A stretch of DNA of 64,000 nt from Elephas maximus indicus (Eukaryota > Chordata > Mammalia > Proboscidea > Elephantidae), in assembly GCF_024166365.1 (NCBI RefSeq), contig NC_064820.1, forward strand, positions 53,421,501-53,485,500, given 5' to 3'. Made by a program: the position numbers and the translations under genes. Numbering within the stretch: position 1 is the stretch's first letter; each line of letters opens with the position of its first letter. Shown piece by piece: positions 9,447 through 21,060 of the stretch. The notes beneath the pieces are model-generated. The model saw only the letters and a program-made list of their open reading frames with translations, was not told the origin of the DNA and ran no database searches.

Positions 9447-11969
9447 AGCAATGCAAATACCTGGTTTCAAAAATAAAGATAAGTGATCTCACAGGCAGTT
9501 GACAAATTTCATTTGTACCATTTAAGTGAAGAAAAAAGTAAAAACTGAACCTTCCTTTTTATGTAATCCTTGTTTTCTAAGCCATATCGACAGTGCGTTA
9601 GGAACTTTAAGAACTGTAAGATGCAATTTCAGTGCTTCTCTGGCTCTCCCCTTTTTCAAGAAAACCAGACTCGTCAGTTTACTCACAAATATGGATCAGT
9701 TCTATGTGCTGTGAATCCTTTCCTTCTCATATCTCCCTATATTCTCTTTGTCCCTCTGACGTGCTGTCCTTGAAATCCCTGTTTTGTGACTCCTGCTGTT
9801 GGTTTCTTTCTTTTTTTCTCAATTCATCGGAGGAAACCGAGATGAAGACCAAGGAAAGGCGGCATGGGGCAGGCCACCTAGGGCAGAGGAACCCTCAAGA
9901 TTTGGACCTGGTCCACCCCAGTTTATGAGGAGACAACCGTGGGACTAGGCGGCGGGGGAGAAGAAAGCCTTATACTCAGGGCATGTTTCCATTGATGATC
10001 TTAGAGGTAGTAGGTGGCTAGCCTCAGATGCTAACCTTGGCTATACTAGTTACGAATACCATGTTATGAAATGAATAACTAAATGGCATTATGCATTTGC
10101 AAAATCTTAATTAATATAGTCATACTAACATAAAATACCTTGCATCAACTATATATTAATTGCCTAGTACACAGCTATACATTATTAAATGTGTCCTAAA
10201 TAGGCTTTGAAAAGCTAAAGCACTTATTTATATACTCATTCAACAAATATTTATTAAAGACTTCCTTCAGTCATTTGTACAATTCAATCAGGATTGTAAA
10301 GGTTTTCTGCTATGTGCTTTGTTGAACAAGTCATGCAACTTCTTAAACCCTGTTTTTTTTCATTTCTATGAAAAGAGAATTTTACCGGATTATCTGTAAA
10401 GGTCTTTCCAGCTTTAAACTTCTATGATTTTTATGACTTAGTTCGTTTCGTATTTTAATAATTCTTTGTTTCCACTGTTGGATATCTTTAACTTATGCAG
10501 CATCCATTATCCTGATTGAAAAGTCCAAACGTGTGGCCAATTCTTGCATCTGCCGTCACGGTGCTCACAGGCTTAGAGTTATTAAAGTTTTCTAGGTCAC
10601 AGACTAAATTTGGAAAATGGCAAGATTTTACGTAGCTACTACTTTAAGATTTAGTACCATAGTTTCTATTATCCCAAAATAGTCCTTGTTAACATTTACC
10701 TTCTACCTCTGAATATACTATAAACAGTCCCTTTACCTTTTCAAAATTAACAGCTATCGTGAGCACATTAAAAGGGCACCATTGTGAAGTTTGTTTTATA
10801 GCTCCTTCCATTAAAATGTATCATTTTCAACATCTCGCTGTTTTACTTCTTTTCCCTGGCGTTGAGCACAATTACCACACTATTCTTATAACTCTGCTTT
10901 AAAGCTCTCCACCCAGCTGAAAGCCACACTATATCGTTAACTCCACAAGGCCCAATAACATTTTCCCAAAACATGTTGTGACTGTCACCACTGGAGAGCA
11001 ATGCTTTTAGGGGAAACTGTGGGGTGAGTTTGCAGTGCGTTCCTTTCTTTCTTTTCTGCTCTCCTAATTTCAGATAATTATTGAGTCACAGTTTATTACC
11101 TAATTGTGTACATGCTGTGGTATTCAAGTACTTTCATTTATATAGTTGACAGTAACTAGAATTTTCTTCGGTATAGTTATTTTTTCTTCAGATTTGGGAG
11201 GTGAAACTGCACTCCACTAATTGTGTATACTTGGGAGCCCAGGATAATCCTAACTAGAATGTAATCAACTGTAGTCATTAGGGAATTATGCCATGGACCT
11301 TGGGAAGTTACATTAGTTTTTCTCTACCAAGATAACATCCAGTGGGAGCTATACTGAGATGTACATGAGCTGTAGACTTTATCTATAACAGAGGGAGCAA
11401 GGTCAGGGTAAGAGACCTGAGCCACTTCAACTAAATAAAATTAGGCTTAGGTTCAGTACTCTGGTACCATTTTTAACATTTCTAGTCTTGCGCCTCTTAA
11501 TGGTTTCAGAAAGCACATAACTTTGATTTTCATTCTAATTAATTTGTTGGGCAAATACTTGGAAAAACTCTTAGCTTATTTGAATTTATCTATTGGTCAC
11601 TATGAAATAAATTTTTTAAATAGAGTTTGATTTCACTGCTACCTTAAAGAAGGTTTATAGGTGCCATTTTTAGTTCAAGGCGCCATTTGGTTTAAACGTC
11701 TACACAAAAGGGTCTCTCATTGGTAGAGACTAAAATTTATCAGCAATATTTAAAACATGCTCGACAGTTTCTCCAAATTGGCCTCAGGCTCCATTCTTGT
11801 CAGGGCTCTCACTGGGATTTCATATAAAGATTGTTTATCTGTCAAAATGTGCTCCCAAGTCCATGTTTCGGGAGCAGAGAAGCATCAAGCATTCTAAAGA
11901 AGTCCAGGGGTTTTGACCAAAGTCAGGTGAAAGAAAATAAAGTGATTCCAGGCATAAGTGGCACCTTAC
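9447..11969. other. Unassigned sequence with an MIR/L2-like piece
   Basis: No gene is supported. Around 10220-10430, 'ctcattcaacaaatatttatta' (L2-like, partly quoted) and 'ctgtaaaggtctttccagctt' suggest L2 and MIR remnants. 9830-9960 is locally G-rich but shows no open frame of note. Confidence 0.4.
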
Positions 11970-12492
11970 GATTCTTTTTAACGCAGATTTATTGAGATAT
12001 AATTGACATATAATAAACGGCACATATTTAAAGCTTACAATTTGACCACATCCCATTCATTATTCCCCAGAATTCCCTCCTGCCTGTCTGTAATCTCTCC
12101 CTCCCACTTCTCCACCTACCTCCGGCAACCACTAATTTGCTTTCTGTTATGATAGATTGCATCTGCTAGAAGTTTACATAAATGGAATCATACAGTATGT
12201 ATTCTTTTTTTTGGTCTGGCTTTTTCATTCCGAATAATTAGTTAGGGATTCTCCCATGTTACTGCATGCATTAATAGTCCACTGCTGTTATTGATGCGTA
12301 GTATTCAACTTTCTGGATAGATCATGATCTGTTCACCTATTGACGGATATTGGGATTGTTTTCAGTTTGAAGATATTACAAATACAGCTGCTATGAGCTT
12401 TCATTTACAAGTCTTTTTATTTTTTGTGGACATTTGGTTTCATTTTTCTCAGGTAAAATTCTAGGAGGTAAATAAATTTTGGTTCATATGTT

Positions 12493-12597
12493 CCAAAACC
12501 CAGAAACCCACTGCCGTCAAGTCGATTCCGACTTATAGCGGCCCTATAGGACAGAGTTTTATAGGACAGAGTAGGACTGCCCCATAGTTTCCAAGTG
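12493..12597 (-). mobile_element. AfroSINE, 5'-truncated, with small internal duplication
   Basis: Only the tail and part of the body remain, from 'cactgccgtcaagtcgattc' to 'catagtttccaag'. 'ataggacagagt' occurs twice in tandem (about 12546-12576). The copy sits exactly at the internal deletion joint of the ancient L1. Confidence 0.8.
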
Positions 12598-13056
12598 TCA
12601 AATCGGTTGAAATGTGGGTTTCTGATAGGCAGCATGCAGTTGGGTCTTTTTTTAAAATCCACTCGGACAATCTTGGCCTTTGAATTGAGATGTTTAGGTG
12701 ATTTAAATGTAATGCGGCTATTGATTTGTTTGCGTTTAAATTTACCACGTTGCTTTTTGTTTCCAATTTCTTCCATCTGTTCTTTGTTCCCTTTTCCCTC
12801 TTGTTCTGCTTTTTCGGGGATTATTTGCATGTTTTTATGATTAGATTGCATTCCCCCTTTGTTGGTTTATTAGCTATAATTCTGCCTTAATTTTTTTTTA
12901 GTGTAGTGGTGTTCTAGGGTTTACAGTATATATTTTTATCTTATCAGAGGCTGTCTTCCAGTGATATTATACAATTTCATACATATAGCGTAAGAATCAT
13001 ACAACAGTATGCTTCCATTTCTCACTCCCAATCTTTGTGCTTTGGCTGTTACACAT

Positions 13057-13478
13057 TGTCTTAATTATCTAATGTTGCTATAACAGAAATAATGCAAATG
13101 GGTTGCTTTAATAAACAGAAATTTGTTTTCTCACAGGAGGCTGAAAGTCTGAATTCAGGATGTCAGTTCTCTGGGAAGGCTTTTTCCCTCCGTCGGCTCT
13201 GGGGGAAGGCCTTGTCTCTTCAGTTTCTATTCCTTGGCTCCTTGGTGATCTTCATGTAACATGGCATCTATCGTCCCTTCCCCCGTCTTTGCTTATTCAC
13301 TTGTTTGTTTAATCTCTTTTATATCTCAGAGCAAACTGGCTTAAGAAACACCCTACACTAAATCTGTCTCATTAACATAACAAAGAAAATACATCCCCAA
13401 GGGAGATTATAACCACAGGTATAGGGTTAGGATTTACAACAGGTGTTTTGAGGAGGGAACACAATTCAACCCATCACA
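13057..13478 (-). mobile_element. MLT1-like MaLR LTR nested in old L1
   Basis: Reverse-orientation landmarks are 'taatgttgctataacagaaa', 'tttctcacaggaggctgaaa' and 'ggaacacaattcaacccat'. It splits the old L1 5'-side sequence. Possible 5-bp duplications (cacat and catat) are weak. Confidence 0.65.
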
Positions 13479-13915
13479 TATATTTTCTTCCCCGTATGCC
13501 ATGAACCTCACACAATATGGCCTTTTTTAATTTTTATTTTTTGGGTTTAAAAAGTCAATTAACTTTTAAAGAGATTTTAAGAAGGATTTTATATTTACCA
13601 CATATTTACCATTTCTAGTGTTCGTTATGTGGTTTCACATTTTCTTGAGGCATTGTTTTCCTTCTGCCTAAATGATTTCCTTTAACATTTCTTGTGGTGC
13701 CGGTGTGATGGTAATGAATTCTTTCATGCTTTGTATGTTAAGAAAAAAGTCATCATTTGGTTTCATTTCTGAAAGATGTGTTTTCTGGGTATAGAATGTG
13801 AAGTTGACAGTTTTTTCTTTCAGTGTGGTGTGTCACTGTCTTCTGGCTTACGACATTTCTGATCAGAATTCTGCTGTCATTTTTACCTTCGTTCCTCTAT
13901 ATAGTATGTCTTTTG

Positions 13916-13949
<34 letters not shown>
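13916..13949. repeat. (GT)n microsatellite
   Basis: About 16 GT units, interrupted once by gcgt, inside the old L1. Confidence 0.95.
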
Positions 13950-14261
13950 GCTGATTTTAATGATTTCTCTTCATTGCTAGTTTTAAGCAATTTGATTATG
14001 ATGTGTCTTTCTATAGTTTTCTTCGTGTATTTTATGCTTGGGGTTTATTGAGCTTCTGGAATCTGTGTGCTTAAAATTTGGAGACATTTGAAAATTTTGA
14101 GGTGCATATTTCTTTAAATATTTTTCTCTGCATCCCCATTCTCCATCTTCTCCATTCTAATTATACATTGCTCTAATTACATAGTACTTGAAGTTTTCTC
14201 ATTGATTGCTGATGCACTTTTATTTTTTAATTCTTTTTTTTTTCTCTGTATTTCATTTTAG

Positions 14262-14430
14262 GGCATTGCACTGGTGGTGCAGTGGTTAAGCATTTGCTGC
14301 TAACCAAAAGGTTGACAGTTCGAATCCACCAGCCACTCCTTGGAAACCATATGGGGCCGTTCTACTCAGTCCTATAGGGTCGCTACGAGTCGGAATCGGC
14401 TCGAAGGCAACAGGTTTTGTTGTTGTTTTT
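14262..14430 (+). mobile_element. AfroSINE, subtype A, nested in old L1
   Basis: Complete head and tail, with B box 'gacagttcgaatccacc'. Several CpGs survive in the tail ('gggtcgctacgagtcggaat'), followed by a GTT-rich end. The target duplication is not clear. Confidence 0.9.
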
Positions 14431-15266
14431 GCTATTCAAACTTACCATTTTTTTCTTCTGCGGTGTCTATTAATAACATCCAGTGTACTTTTCATTTTAA
14501 AATTACATTTGGGATTTTTTGTATCTTCCATGTTTTTACGTAACTTGTTCAATCTTTCCTGCCCCTTCTTGAACATACGTAATGTGGTTATAATAACTGT
14601 TTTAATATTCTTGGCTACTAATTCTATTACCTGTGGTATTTCTGAGTCTGTTTGCATTGACTGATTTTTCTTCTTATGAGGAGTACTTCTTGTTTGTTTG
14701 TTTCTTTACAGGGCTGGTAATTTTTTGTTTATGGTAGACTGTCTGGATTTCTGTTGTCGGATACTGGATATGTTTGTATTTCTATAAGTATTTTTAGTTG
14801 CCACCCTCCCTCCCCAAGATGCAGTTAAATTACTTGGAAACAGTCTGATCCTTTCAGTGCTTACTTATACACTTTGTTAGCAGAGAGTTTTCAGGACCCC
14901 TTTAAGTCTAGGGCTAATTTTGCCCTGATCACTGGGGCCCTGCCCTTTTGAGTACTGTACCTAATACCCATGATGTGAGGTTTTTCACTCTGGACAGTTT
15001 GAACACAAACTATTCCCATCTTTATTTAATCTCTAGAGATCTGCCTTCTGCTCTTTTCAGATGGTTCTTTCCCTGGCCTCAGATATCGTCTTCTCATTTG
15101 TGTACTGATCAGTATATAGCTGAAGACTTGAGGGAGATCCTCTGCAAATCTCTAGAATTCTCTCTCTCTCTCTCTGGGAAGTTCTCTCTTCTTCAGTACT
15201 CTGCCTTGTGAACTCCAGCTGCTTTGGCATCCCTGAAATCCCAGCTTCATTTTCTCAACTAAGGGT

Positions 15267-15692
15267 GTGTATTGGCTTCCTAGGGCTGCCATAACAAAAT
15301 GCTGCAAACTGGGCAGTCTGTAAGAACAGAAATTGATTGTTTCACAGTTTTGGAGGCTGGGAATCCAAGATTAGGATGTCAGTCATGTTGATTCCTTCTG
15401 AGGCAGAATCTGTTCCAAGCCTCTCTCCTGGCTTCTAGTAGCTCCAGGGATTCGTTGATTTGCAGGTGCAGCATCACTTAATGTCCCTCCTCTGTCTCAT
15501 TGTCTCCATGTATCTTCTCTTTATAAGGACACCAGTCACATAGGATGAGGACCCACGTTAAGCCAGTATGACCTCATGTTAGCCGGACTGATAACATCGC
15601 CAAAGACCTTATTTCCAAATAGGATCATGTTCATGGGTACCAGGCGTGAGGACTTCAACATATCTTTTTGGCAGACACAATTCAATTCATTA
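15267..15692 (-). mobile_element. MLT1-like MaLR LTR nested in old L1
   Basis: Reverse-orientation landmarks are 'ttcctagggctgccataaca', 'tttcacagttttggaggctg', 'ttataaggacaccagtcaca' and 'gacacaattcaattcat'. L1 5'-side sequence continues after it (15693-15945). Confidence 0.75.
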
Positions 15693-15945
15693 ATAGGAAG
15701 ATAGCCAGGCTCTGCCCAGGTTTCTCTTCCTTCTGCTGTGACCTGAAAACTCTCTGCAAGCAGTGGGCAGGGAAAAATCACAGGACTTAGCTCGTTTCCC
15801 CTCTCTCATGGATCACTGTCCTAGTTTGCCTGATGTCAAACATCCAAAAAATACTGTTCAAACATTTTCCCAGTTTTATATATTTCATGCAGGTGGTAAC
15901 TCTGGCCTCTCTTACTCTATCTTGACCAGAAGTGGAAGCCCAACC

Positions 15946-16354
15946 TATGAATCTTAACTTATTAGCATTTTGATTTACATTTATCAACTAAATTCTTAAT
16001 ATTAACTAGTCTTAATTAGATTTCTTTCTTATGGCCAGGTTGTATTGTCTGAAAATGCTTCTTCCTCCTCTAGAATTATTCATTCATATTCGGTTTATTC
16101 ATTTTTCAATTCCCACCTAAAGACCCATGTTTTTATAAATTGTTTCCACATTTTCAAAATTATTTTACTCTTATAGCATTATATTCTATCCCATATTTTT
16201 CTGAATTTCACTATTTAGATTAATGTATAATTTCCTTTTCAGTTATCATTTCATAAATTTATCTTATTTTGATTGTAAGCTACTTGTTAGAAGGGACTAT
16301 TACTTTAGATATATACTCAATGAACCAAAATTAGCACTGAACAATAAGCATGAG
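15946..16354. mobile_element. Probable L2 LINE remnant
   Basis: Scattered L2-like landmarks such as 'gattgtaagctacttgtta' and 'atactcaatgaacc' occur in the expected order. Divergence is high. Confidence 0.35.
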
Positions 16355-16597
16355 AAAACTTCTCCTGTAAAGGGCTACATAGCAAAACATTTTAGGTTTT
16401 TCAAGGCTTATCATCTTTTTTTTTTTTTTGGATCATCTCTGTGGCAACCACTTAACGCTACCATTTTAACCTGAATGCAGCCATAGACAATAAGGAAATG
16501 AATAGATGTGACTATGTTCTAGTAAAACTTTATTTACAGATACAGATAAAATGGGCTGGATGTGACCCATGAGCCATAGTTTTCTGGTCCCTGGTAT
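16355..16597 (+). mobile_element. hAT (Charlie-like) DNA transposon remnant
   Basis: It has the order 'ctgtaaagggctacatagca', 'tttaggtttttcaaggct', 'tgcagccatagacaataag', 'tagtaaaactttatttacag', 'gggctggatgtgaccca' and 'gagccatagttttctggtcc'. This matches a widespread mammalian non-autonomous hAT element. The left terminus is lost. Confidence 0.65.
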
Positions 16598-16776
16598 AGA
16601 ATATAAAAGATGTTTTTAAATTTTTCACTTGATCAGTAAGTTGGTCAAGAAGCATTTAGTGAGCATCTACTATGTTCCAATGATGAGGAAAAAAACACAT
16701 ATTGTATAGGCTAGTAGTCTCAGTAGAGAAAAAAATCAAGTATTGCATAAATTCTGGTATAAATTTGAACTATATT

Positions 16777-16961
16777 AACCAAAAACAAATCAAACCCTTG
16801 CCATTGAGTCAACTTCAACTCGTAACAACCCTGTAGGACGGCGTAGAGGTCCCCATAGGGTTTCCAAGGCTGTAAATCTTTATGGAAGCAAACTGCCACA
16901 TCTTTCTTCCACAGAGTAGCCAGTGGGTTCCAACCTCCAACTTTTTGGTAACACCAGGGAT
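16777..16961 (-). mobile_element. AfroSINE, subtype B, diverged
   Basis: The tail is 'ttgccattgagtcaacttca' and the middle block 'cttctttcttccacagagtag'-like. The head is shortened ('ctttttggtaacaccaggg'), with a deletion across the A-box side. Confidence 0.8.
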
Positions 16962-17006
16962 CTTACAAGCTGTAGTAAATGATATAAAAGCAAGTTACTT
17001 GGAGGT

Positions 17007-17600
17007 TGTGTTAGGCAGAATTTCAAGATGGCCCCCAAAGACTCATGCCCTTCTATAATCCTTTCCCTTTGAAATCAGGAAGAATCTGTGAATATGATGG
17101 TATATCCCTTCTGTGAGAATGTTACAGTATATGGAAAAGGTGGAGGAATTTTACAGGTATAGTTAAGATCCATAATCAGCTGATTTTGAATTAACCAAAA
17201 GGGAAATTATCCTAGGTAGATATGATCTAATTAAGTCAGCTCTTAAATGAGAGATTTTCCTGCTAGCTTTGAAGAAACAAGCTGTCATGCTGCAAAAGGG
17301 TCATGTAGCTAGGACCTGAGTCCACCCTCTAGGAGCTGAGAGTGACCCCAAGACGATGCAAGAACATGGACACCTCAGTCTTACAACCTCAAGAAAATTA
17401 ATTCTGCCAACAAACTGAATGAGCTTAAAATAGTACCCTGAGCCTTAGATGAGGCTATCCACTTGAAATCCTTGATTTCAGTCTTGTGAGACACTGAACG
17501 GAGGATTTAAATACCTATGCCTGCAGAACCTGTGAGATAATAAGTTTGTGTTGTTTTAAACCTCTATGTTTGTGGTAATTTTAGTGGTGGAAGAGAACAT
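17007..17600 (+). mobile_element. Old MLT1-like MaLR LTR
   Basis: It begins 'tgtgttaggcagaatttcaa' followed by 'gatggcccccaaagactcat', a start shared by older MLT1 LTRs. It ends near 'ttttaaacctctatgtttgt' and 'ggtggaagagaacatgg'. No internal retroviral sequence follows. Confidence 0.55.
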
Positions 17601-18236
17601 GGAACATTCAAGGAACCAAAAGAATGCTTGAGGTTGGAGTGCAGTGACTCAGAAGGAGAATGAATTGAGATGAGGCTAGAGAGGTAACCTGGGCTCTGTA
17701 AATGTCCAGTCTTTCTGTTAAGAGCATTGAGAACTTAGGAAGGGTTTTTAATGTGTGTTGTAGCAGGGAGAAGAGGGTGGGGTGACTGAGGATACTGACA
17801 TGATTGGATTTAATATTTTGGAAAGATTAGTTATAAAGTAGGTATAATTTTAAGAGGGCAATGGAAACCAGTTAGGAATGCGATGCTGTAGTCTTGGAGA
17901 AGGAAATGGGCAATATAGAGTTGAGGAGTAGCTGTGGGGGCTAAATGTGAGTAGTTTTGAGAAATATTTAAGAAGAGCCTTGGGGACAGCCACATGGAGA
18001 TATTAGGCAGAGAGCTGAATGAACTAATTCAAAGTTAAAAGGATAGGTCTGTACTGGAGAAAAACACCTTGACCTATAGAAGGTAATTGAAGATGTGGGT
18101 ATGTATGAAATAATCTAAATTATCATATACTTCAACACTTAGCATCTGAGTAGTAGAACGTAACCTTACAAAGAAGACTTTTAGTGACCAGAGCTCCAGG
18201 AGGAAAGGAAGTGTGTCAAAGAAGTCAAGAAAAGAG
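17601..18236 (+). mobile_element. L2-like LINE remnant, first part
   Basis: It has the purine-rich pattern 'gagggcaatggaaaccagtt', 'gatgctgtagtcttggagaa' and 'ggggacagccacatggagat', as in many L2-type remnants. It resumes after the DNA transposon at 19020. Confidence 0.4.
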
Positions 18237-18238
18237 TA

Positions 18239-19017
18239 CAGTCATCCCTCTGTATCTGTGGGTGGACTGGTTCCAGGACCTCACTCAGATATAAATGTCC
18301 ATGGATGCTCAAATCCCTTATATAAAATGGCATAGTATTTGCATATAACCTACGCACATGCTCCTGTATACTTTGTCATCTCTAGATTACTTATAATACC
18401 TAATGCAATGTAAATGCTATGTAAATAGTTGTGAATGCTTACTCTCAGCACAATACTTTCTCAGCCTTTGCAAGCACTTTATTACATACCAGAGAGATCA
18501 TTTTTGCTGCTGTGGGGACAGCACTGACACTTCCATGAATTTCAGCTTCTTCCTGCTCCATTTGTTCTTACGGACATTACAGCCCACTTTGGCAAGCGAC
18601 ATGCCACTTTCCAAAAGATCAAAGATTTTTATTTTCTTGTTGAGAGATAGCACTTTACAGCCCTCCTTAGCCTTTGAGGGATTGCTTTGACCACTTCATT
18701 TCTTTTTAGGAGCCATTTTGTCATAGAAACAAAAGGTACACACAACACGAGGGAGACCGGAGGCAAACAATGCTCAAATGACCGGTGCTGGAGAGAGACT
18801 GAGGATCTGTGAGATGGCGGGAAGCTACAGCAGGTTACACCTGCACATCACTTCATTCACATGGATTCAACGTAGCGCTCAGCACATGGCATACTGAAGT
18901 TTTGCTTTTTGGAACTTTCTTTTTTTTTTTTCTCAAACATTTTTGATCCACAGTTGGTTGAATCCGTGTATTCAGAACGTAGAGGTACAGAACCCAAGGA
19001 TATCAAAGGTCCGACTG
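18239..19017 (-). mobile_element. Pogo/Tigger-like DNA transposon, both ends present
   Basis: The 779-bp element starts 'cagtcatccctctgtatctg' and ends 'tcaaaggtccgactg'. The ends are inverted repeats, flanked by TA on each side (18237-18238 and 18019+1000, i.e. 19018-19019). On the minus strand about 18600-18715 reads MAPKK at the start, then GCKVLSLNKKIKIFDLLESG and MSLAKVGCNVRKN. This resembles the CENP-B-type helix-turn-helix N-terminus of Tigger transposases. A stop directly follows MAPKK and the catalytic DDE domain is absent, so it is a non-autonomous deletion derivative. Confidence 0.75.
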
Positions 19018-19019
19018 TA

Positions 19020-19330
19020 TTATGGAAAGAGAAATTTGGAAAGGAGGGAATGGTCTAGAGTATAAACAAATGCTGAGAAGTCAAATAATATTAGGTCTGA
19101 GAATGGCAGTTTTATTCTGAAGCTCTTAGAGAACACTGTTACAGTGAGATAATGAGGGTGGTAAGGAAAGGAAGACTGGGTCATATAGACAGCACTCTGG
19201 AAAGCTTGGCTGTGAAAAAGGGATGAAGGGAGGACTTTAGCTTGTTTACAAAGAGGTGTTAGTGAGACTTTTTGTTTGTTTTTTGCTTATTTATTTATAA
19301 ATAGGAAATATTTAACTTCCTTTAAATATC
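19020..19330 (+). mobile_element. L2-like LINE remnant, second part
   Basis: It continues the purine-rich L2-like sequence interrupted by the Tigger-like element ('gagatcaaataata'-type text, then 'agcttggctgtgaaaaagg'). The order of fragments implies the DNA transposon inserted into this LINE. Confidence 0.4.
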
Positions 19331-19877
19331 GCAGGAAAGATTCAGCTAAGGAGTGAGTGATTAAGTAATTCATTACTGCTGTGCTTTATTACTGAGTGTG
19401 ACTATCCATCCTATGGCACATGAGAACGTTTTTATTTCATAGCATAGTTAGATCCTAAGACATAAGAGCTATTTTTTTTTCCTTTAAATTCTTTTCTTTA
19501 GTATCGTAGTTTAAATTAGAATTACAAATAACTCCAAGGGAAGTTTTTTTGTTTGTTTGTTTGTTTCCAGTCAAAAGCAAATACAGGAGCTGATTCAGAG
19601 CTTAAAGTGCAGGATGGTTTGTTGTTGTAAGCATATTCTGACACAGTTAATGACTTACTGAGGCAGCACCCTTTTTATAGCAGTGCCTCTATTCCGAATA
19701 CCGTATAAGCATCTGCAAGACAGGACCACTGCTCTCCAGAAGCTCAGTAAATGAACAAAAGCACAGTAATGTTTGTGAAATTCTAATGGGAATAGATGCT
19801 AAAGGAGAAACTCTGTGTTTTTGTAGTATCATTAAATTCCATTTTTAAAGAATAAATTATTGTCCTTAGTAGTCCAT
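19331..19877. other. Unassigned AT-rich sequence
   Basis: Nothing recognisable apart from a (GTTT)n tract at about 19547-19565. Confidence 0.4.
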
Positions 19878-20078
19878 GAAGTCCCTGGGTAGCACAAAGA
19901 GTTAATCACTTGACTACTAGCTAAAAGGTGGGCGTTCAGTTTGAACTCACCTAGTTTCCATGGGTGACAGGCCTGGCAATCTGCTTCCAAAAGGTCAGAA
20001 CCTGTACGGAGCATTTCTGTTCTGCTGACATGGGGTTGCCACAGGTCAGAATCCACTAGACAGCAATTAACAACAAAA
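19878..20078 (+). mobile_element. AfroSINE, subtype C, diverged
   Basis: The head is 'gaagtccctgggtagcacaa' and the middle 'ctggcaatctgcttccaaaa'. The tail is 'ccacaggtcagaatccacta' and ends 'attaacaacaaa', the RTE-like terminal tract. Confidence 0.85.
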
Positions 20079-20870
20079 AGAAGTCTACATAATGTTTTCA
20101 TTTTGTTTTTCTGATACATATAAGAGACAGAGTCAAGAAATTGCATCATTGCCTACCTTAAAAAATCAGATTGTATTCATGCCACAAAATAGATTTCTAA
20201 AAAAGTCATCCTTATTCATTTTTTATTAGCAAGCTTTACATATGTAGTCAGTCTTAGCGGTCAAACTTTATTGTTTTAAATAGGATCACTTCAATCTTCA
20301 CCCTCCCAGACATCTCTTTCCCTCCTGAAATTCCCATTAATTTTTCAGGCAGCAGTCAGGACTTTTCTATATGCCCTGTCCTCAGGGTATGTTTGGTACT
20401 GCAAAACTGCTGAATCATTGCTCACTTTGAGTTTTAAAATAAGGTTCTGACGCATACAGCAGAACCTATAGCTTTGAAATAAATGAGGGTGGGTATCGTG
20501 AGTACCAAAAGCTTATGATAGGGGAAGACTAGATGCAGAGACCTGAAGGTCCCCAATCATCTCTAGAAGACTGCCTAACTTCCATCACCATACACAATTT
20601 TACATGAAAGCTTTTCTGAAACCGTTCTTAAGCCAAATAGTAAGTGATTCTACATATAAACTTGGGATAGGAAACACCCCCCCGCAATGTGCCATTTTTT
20701 AAAAATAAAATTAGAGGAGATAGAGGAGTGGGGTTATCATTGCTGATAAAATTAGCACTTGGAACCTGTTACCTATCTCCTCTTGCTTATTAAGTTAAAT
20801 TATCAGTCTTTAAGATCAATATGATTTTGAAAATCACTACCCATGACTTTAAAATGCTTTTCTATTTCAT
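20079..20870. other. Unassigned sequence
   Basis: No gene or recognised repeat. Confidence 0.4.
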
Positions 20871-20880
20871 GCTACCATAT

Positions 20881-21050
20881 AAAAACCAAAACCAAACCCA
20901 TTGCAGTCGAGTCAACTCCAACTTATGGCAACTCTATAGAACAGAGTAGAACTGCCCCATAGAGTTTCCATGGAGTGCCTGGTGGAGTCAAACTGCCAAT
21001 CTTTTGGTTAGCAGCTGTAGCTCTTAACCACTATGCCACCAGGGTTTCCT
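20881..21050 (-). mobile_element. AfroSINE, subtype A
   Basis: A complete minus-strand copy. The flanking 10-bp repeats gctaccatat (20871-20880) and gccaccatat (21051-21060) differ at one base. Confidence 0.92.
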
Positions 21051-21060
21051 GCCACCATAT

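Larger units (their letters stand above)
11970..15945 (-). mobile_element. Ancient L1 (L1M-like), nearly full span but internally deleted and nested
   Basis: The minus strand shows three L1 zones. The 3' end of ORF2 and the 3' UTR lie at 11970-12480. The ORF2 start lies at about 12600-12766, with an endonuclease N-terminus like NLNANKS...RLSEWILKKDPTACCLSETH. Old L1 5'/ORF1-side sequence occupies 12770-15945, ending in 'ctctatcttgaccagaagtgg'. Almost all of ORF2 between the endonuclease start and the C-terminus is missing. Two MaLR LTRs and two AfroSINEs have inserted. All frames are broken. Confidence 0.7.

Noticed and set aside
12417-12851. 144-codon minus-strand frame
   Set aside because: It crosses L1, SINE and L1 pieces in the wrong frame for ORF2; composite repeat sequence, not a gene.
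18403-18690. 95-codon plus-strand frame
   Set aside because: It lies on the strand opposite the transposase remnant of the Tigger-like element and is its shadow.
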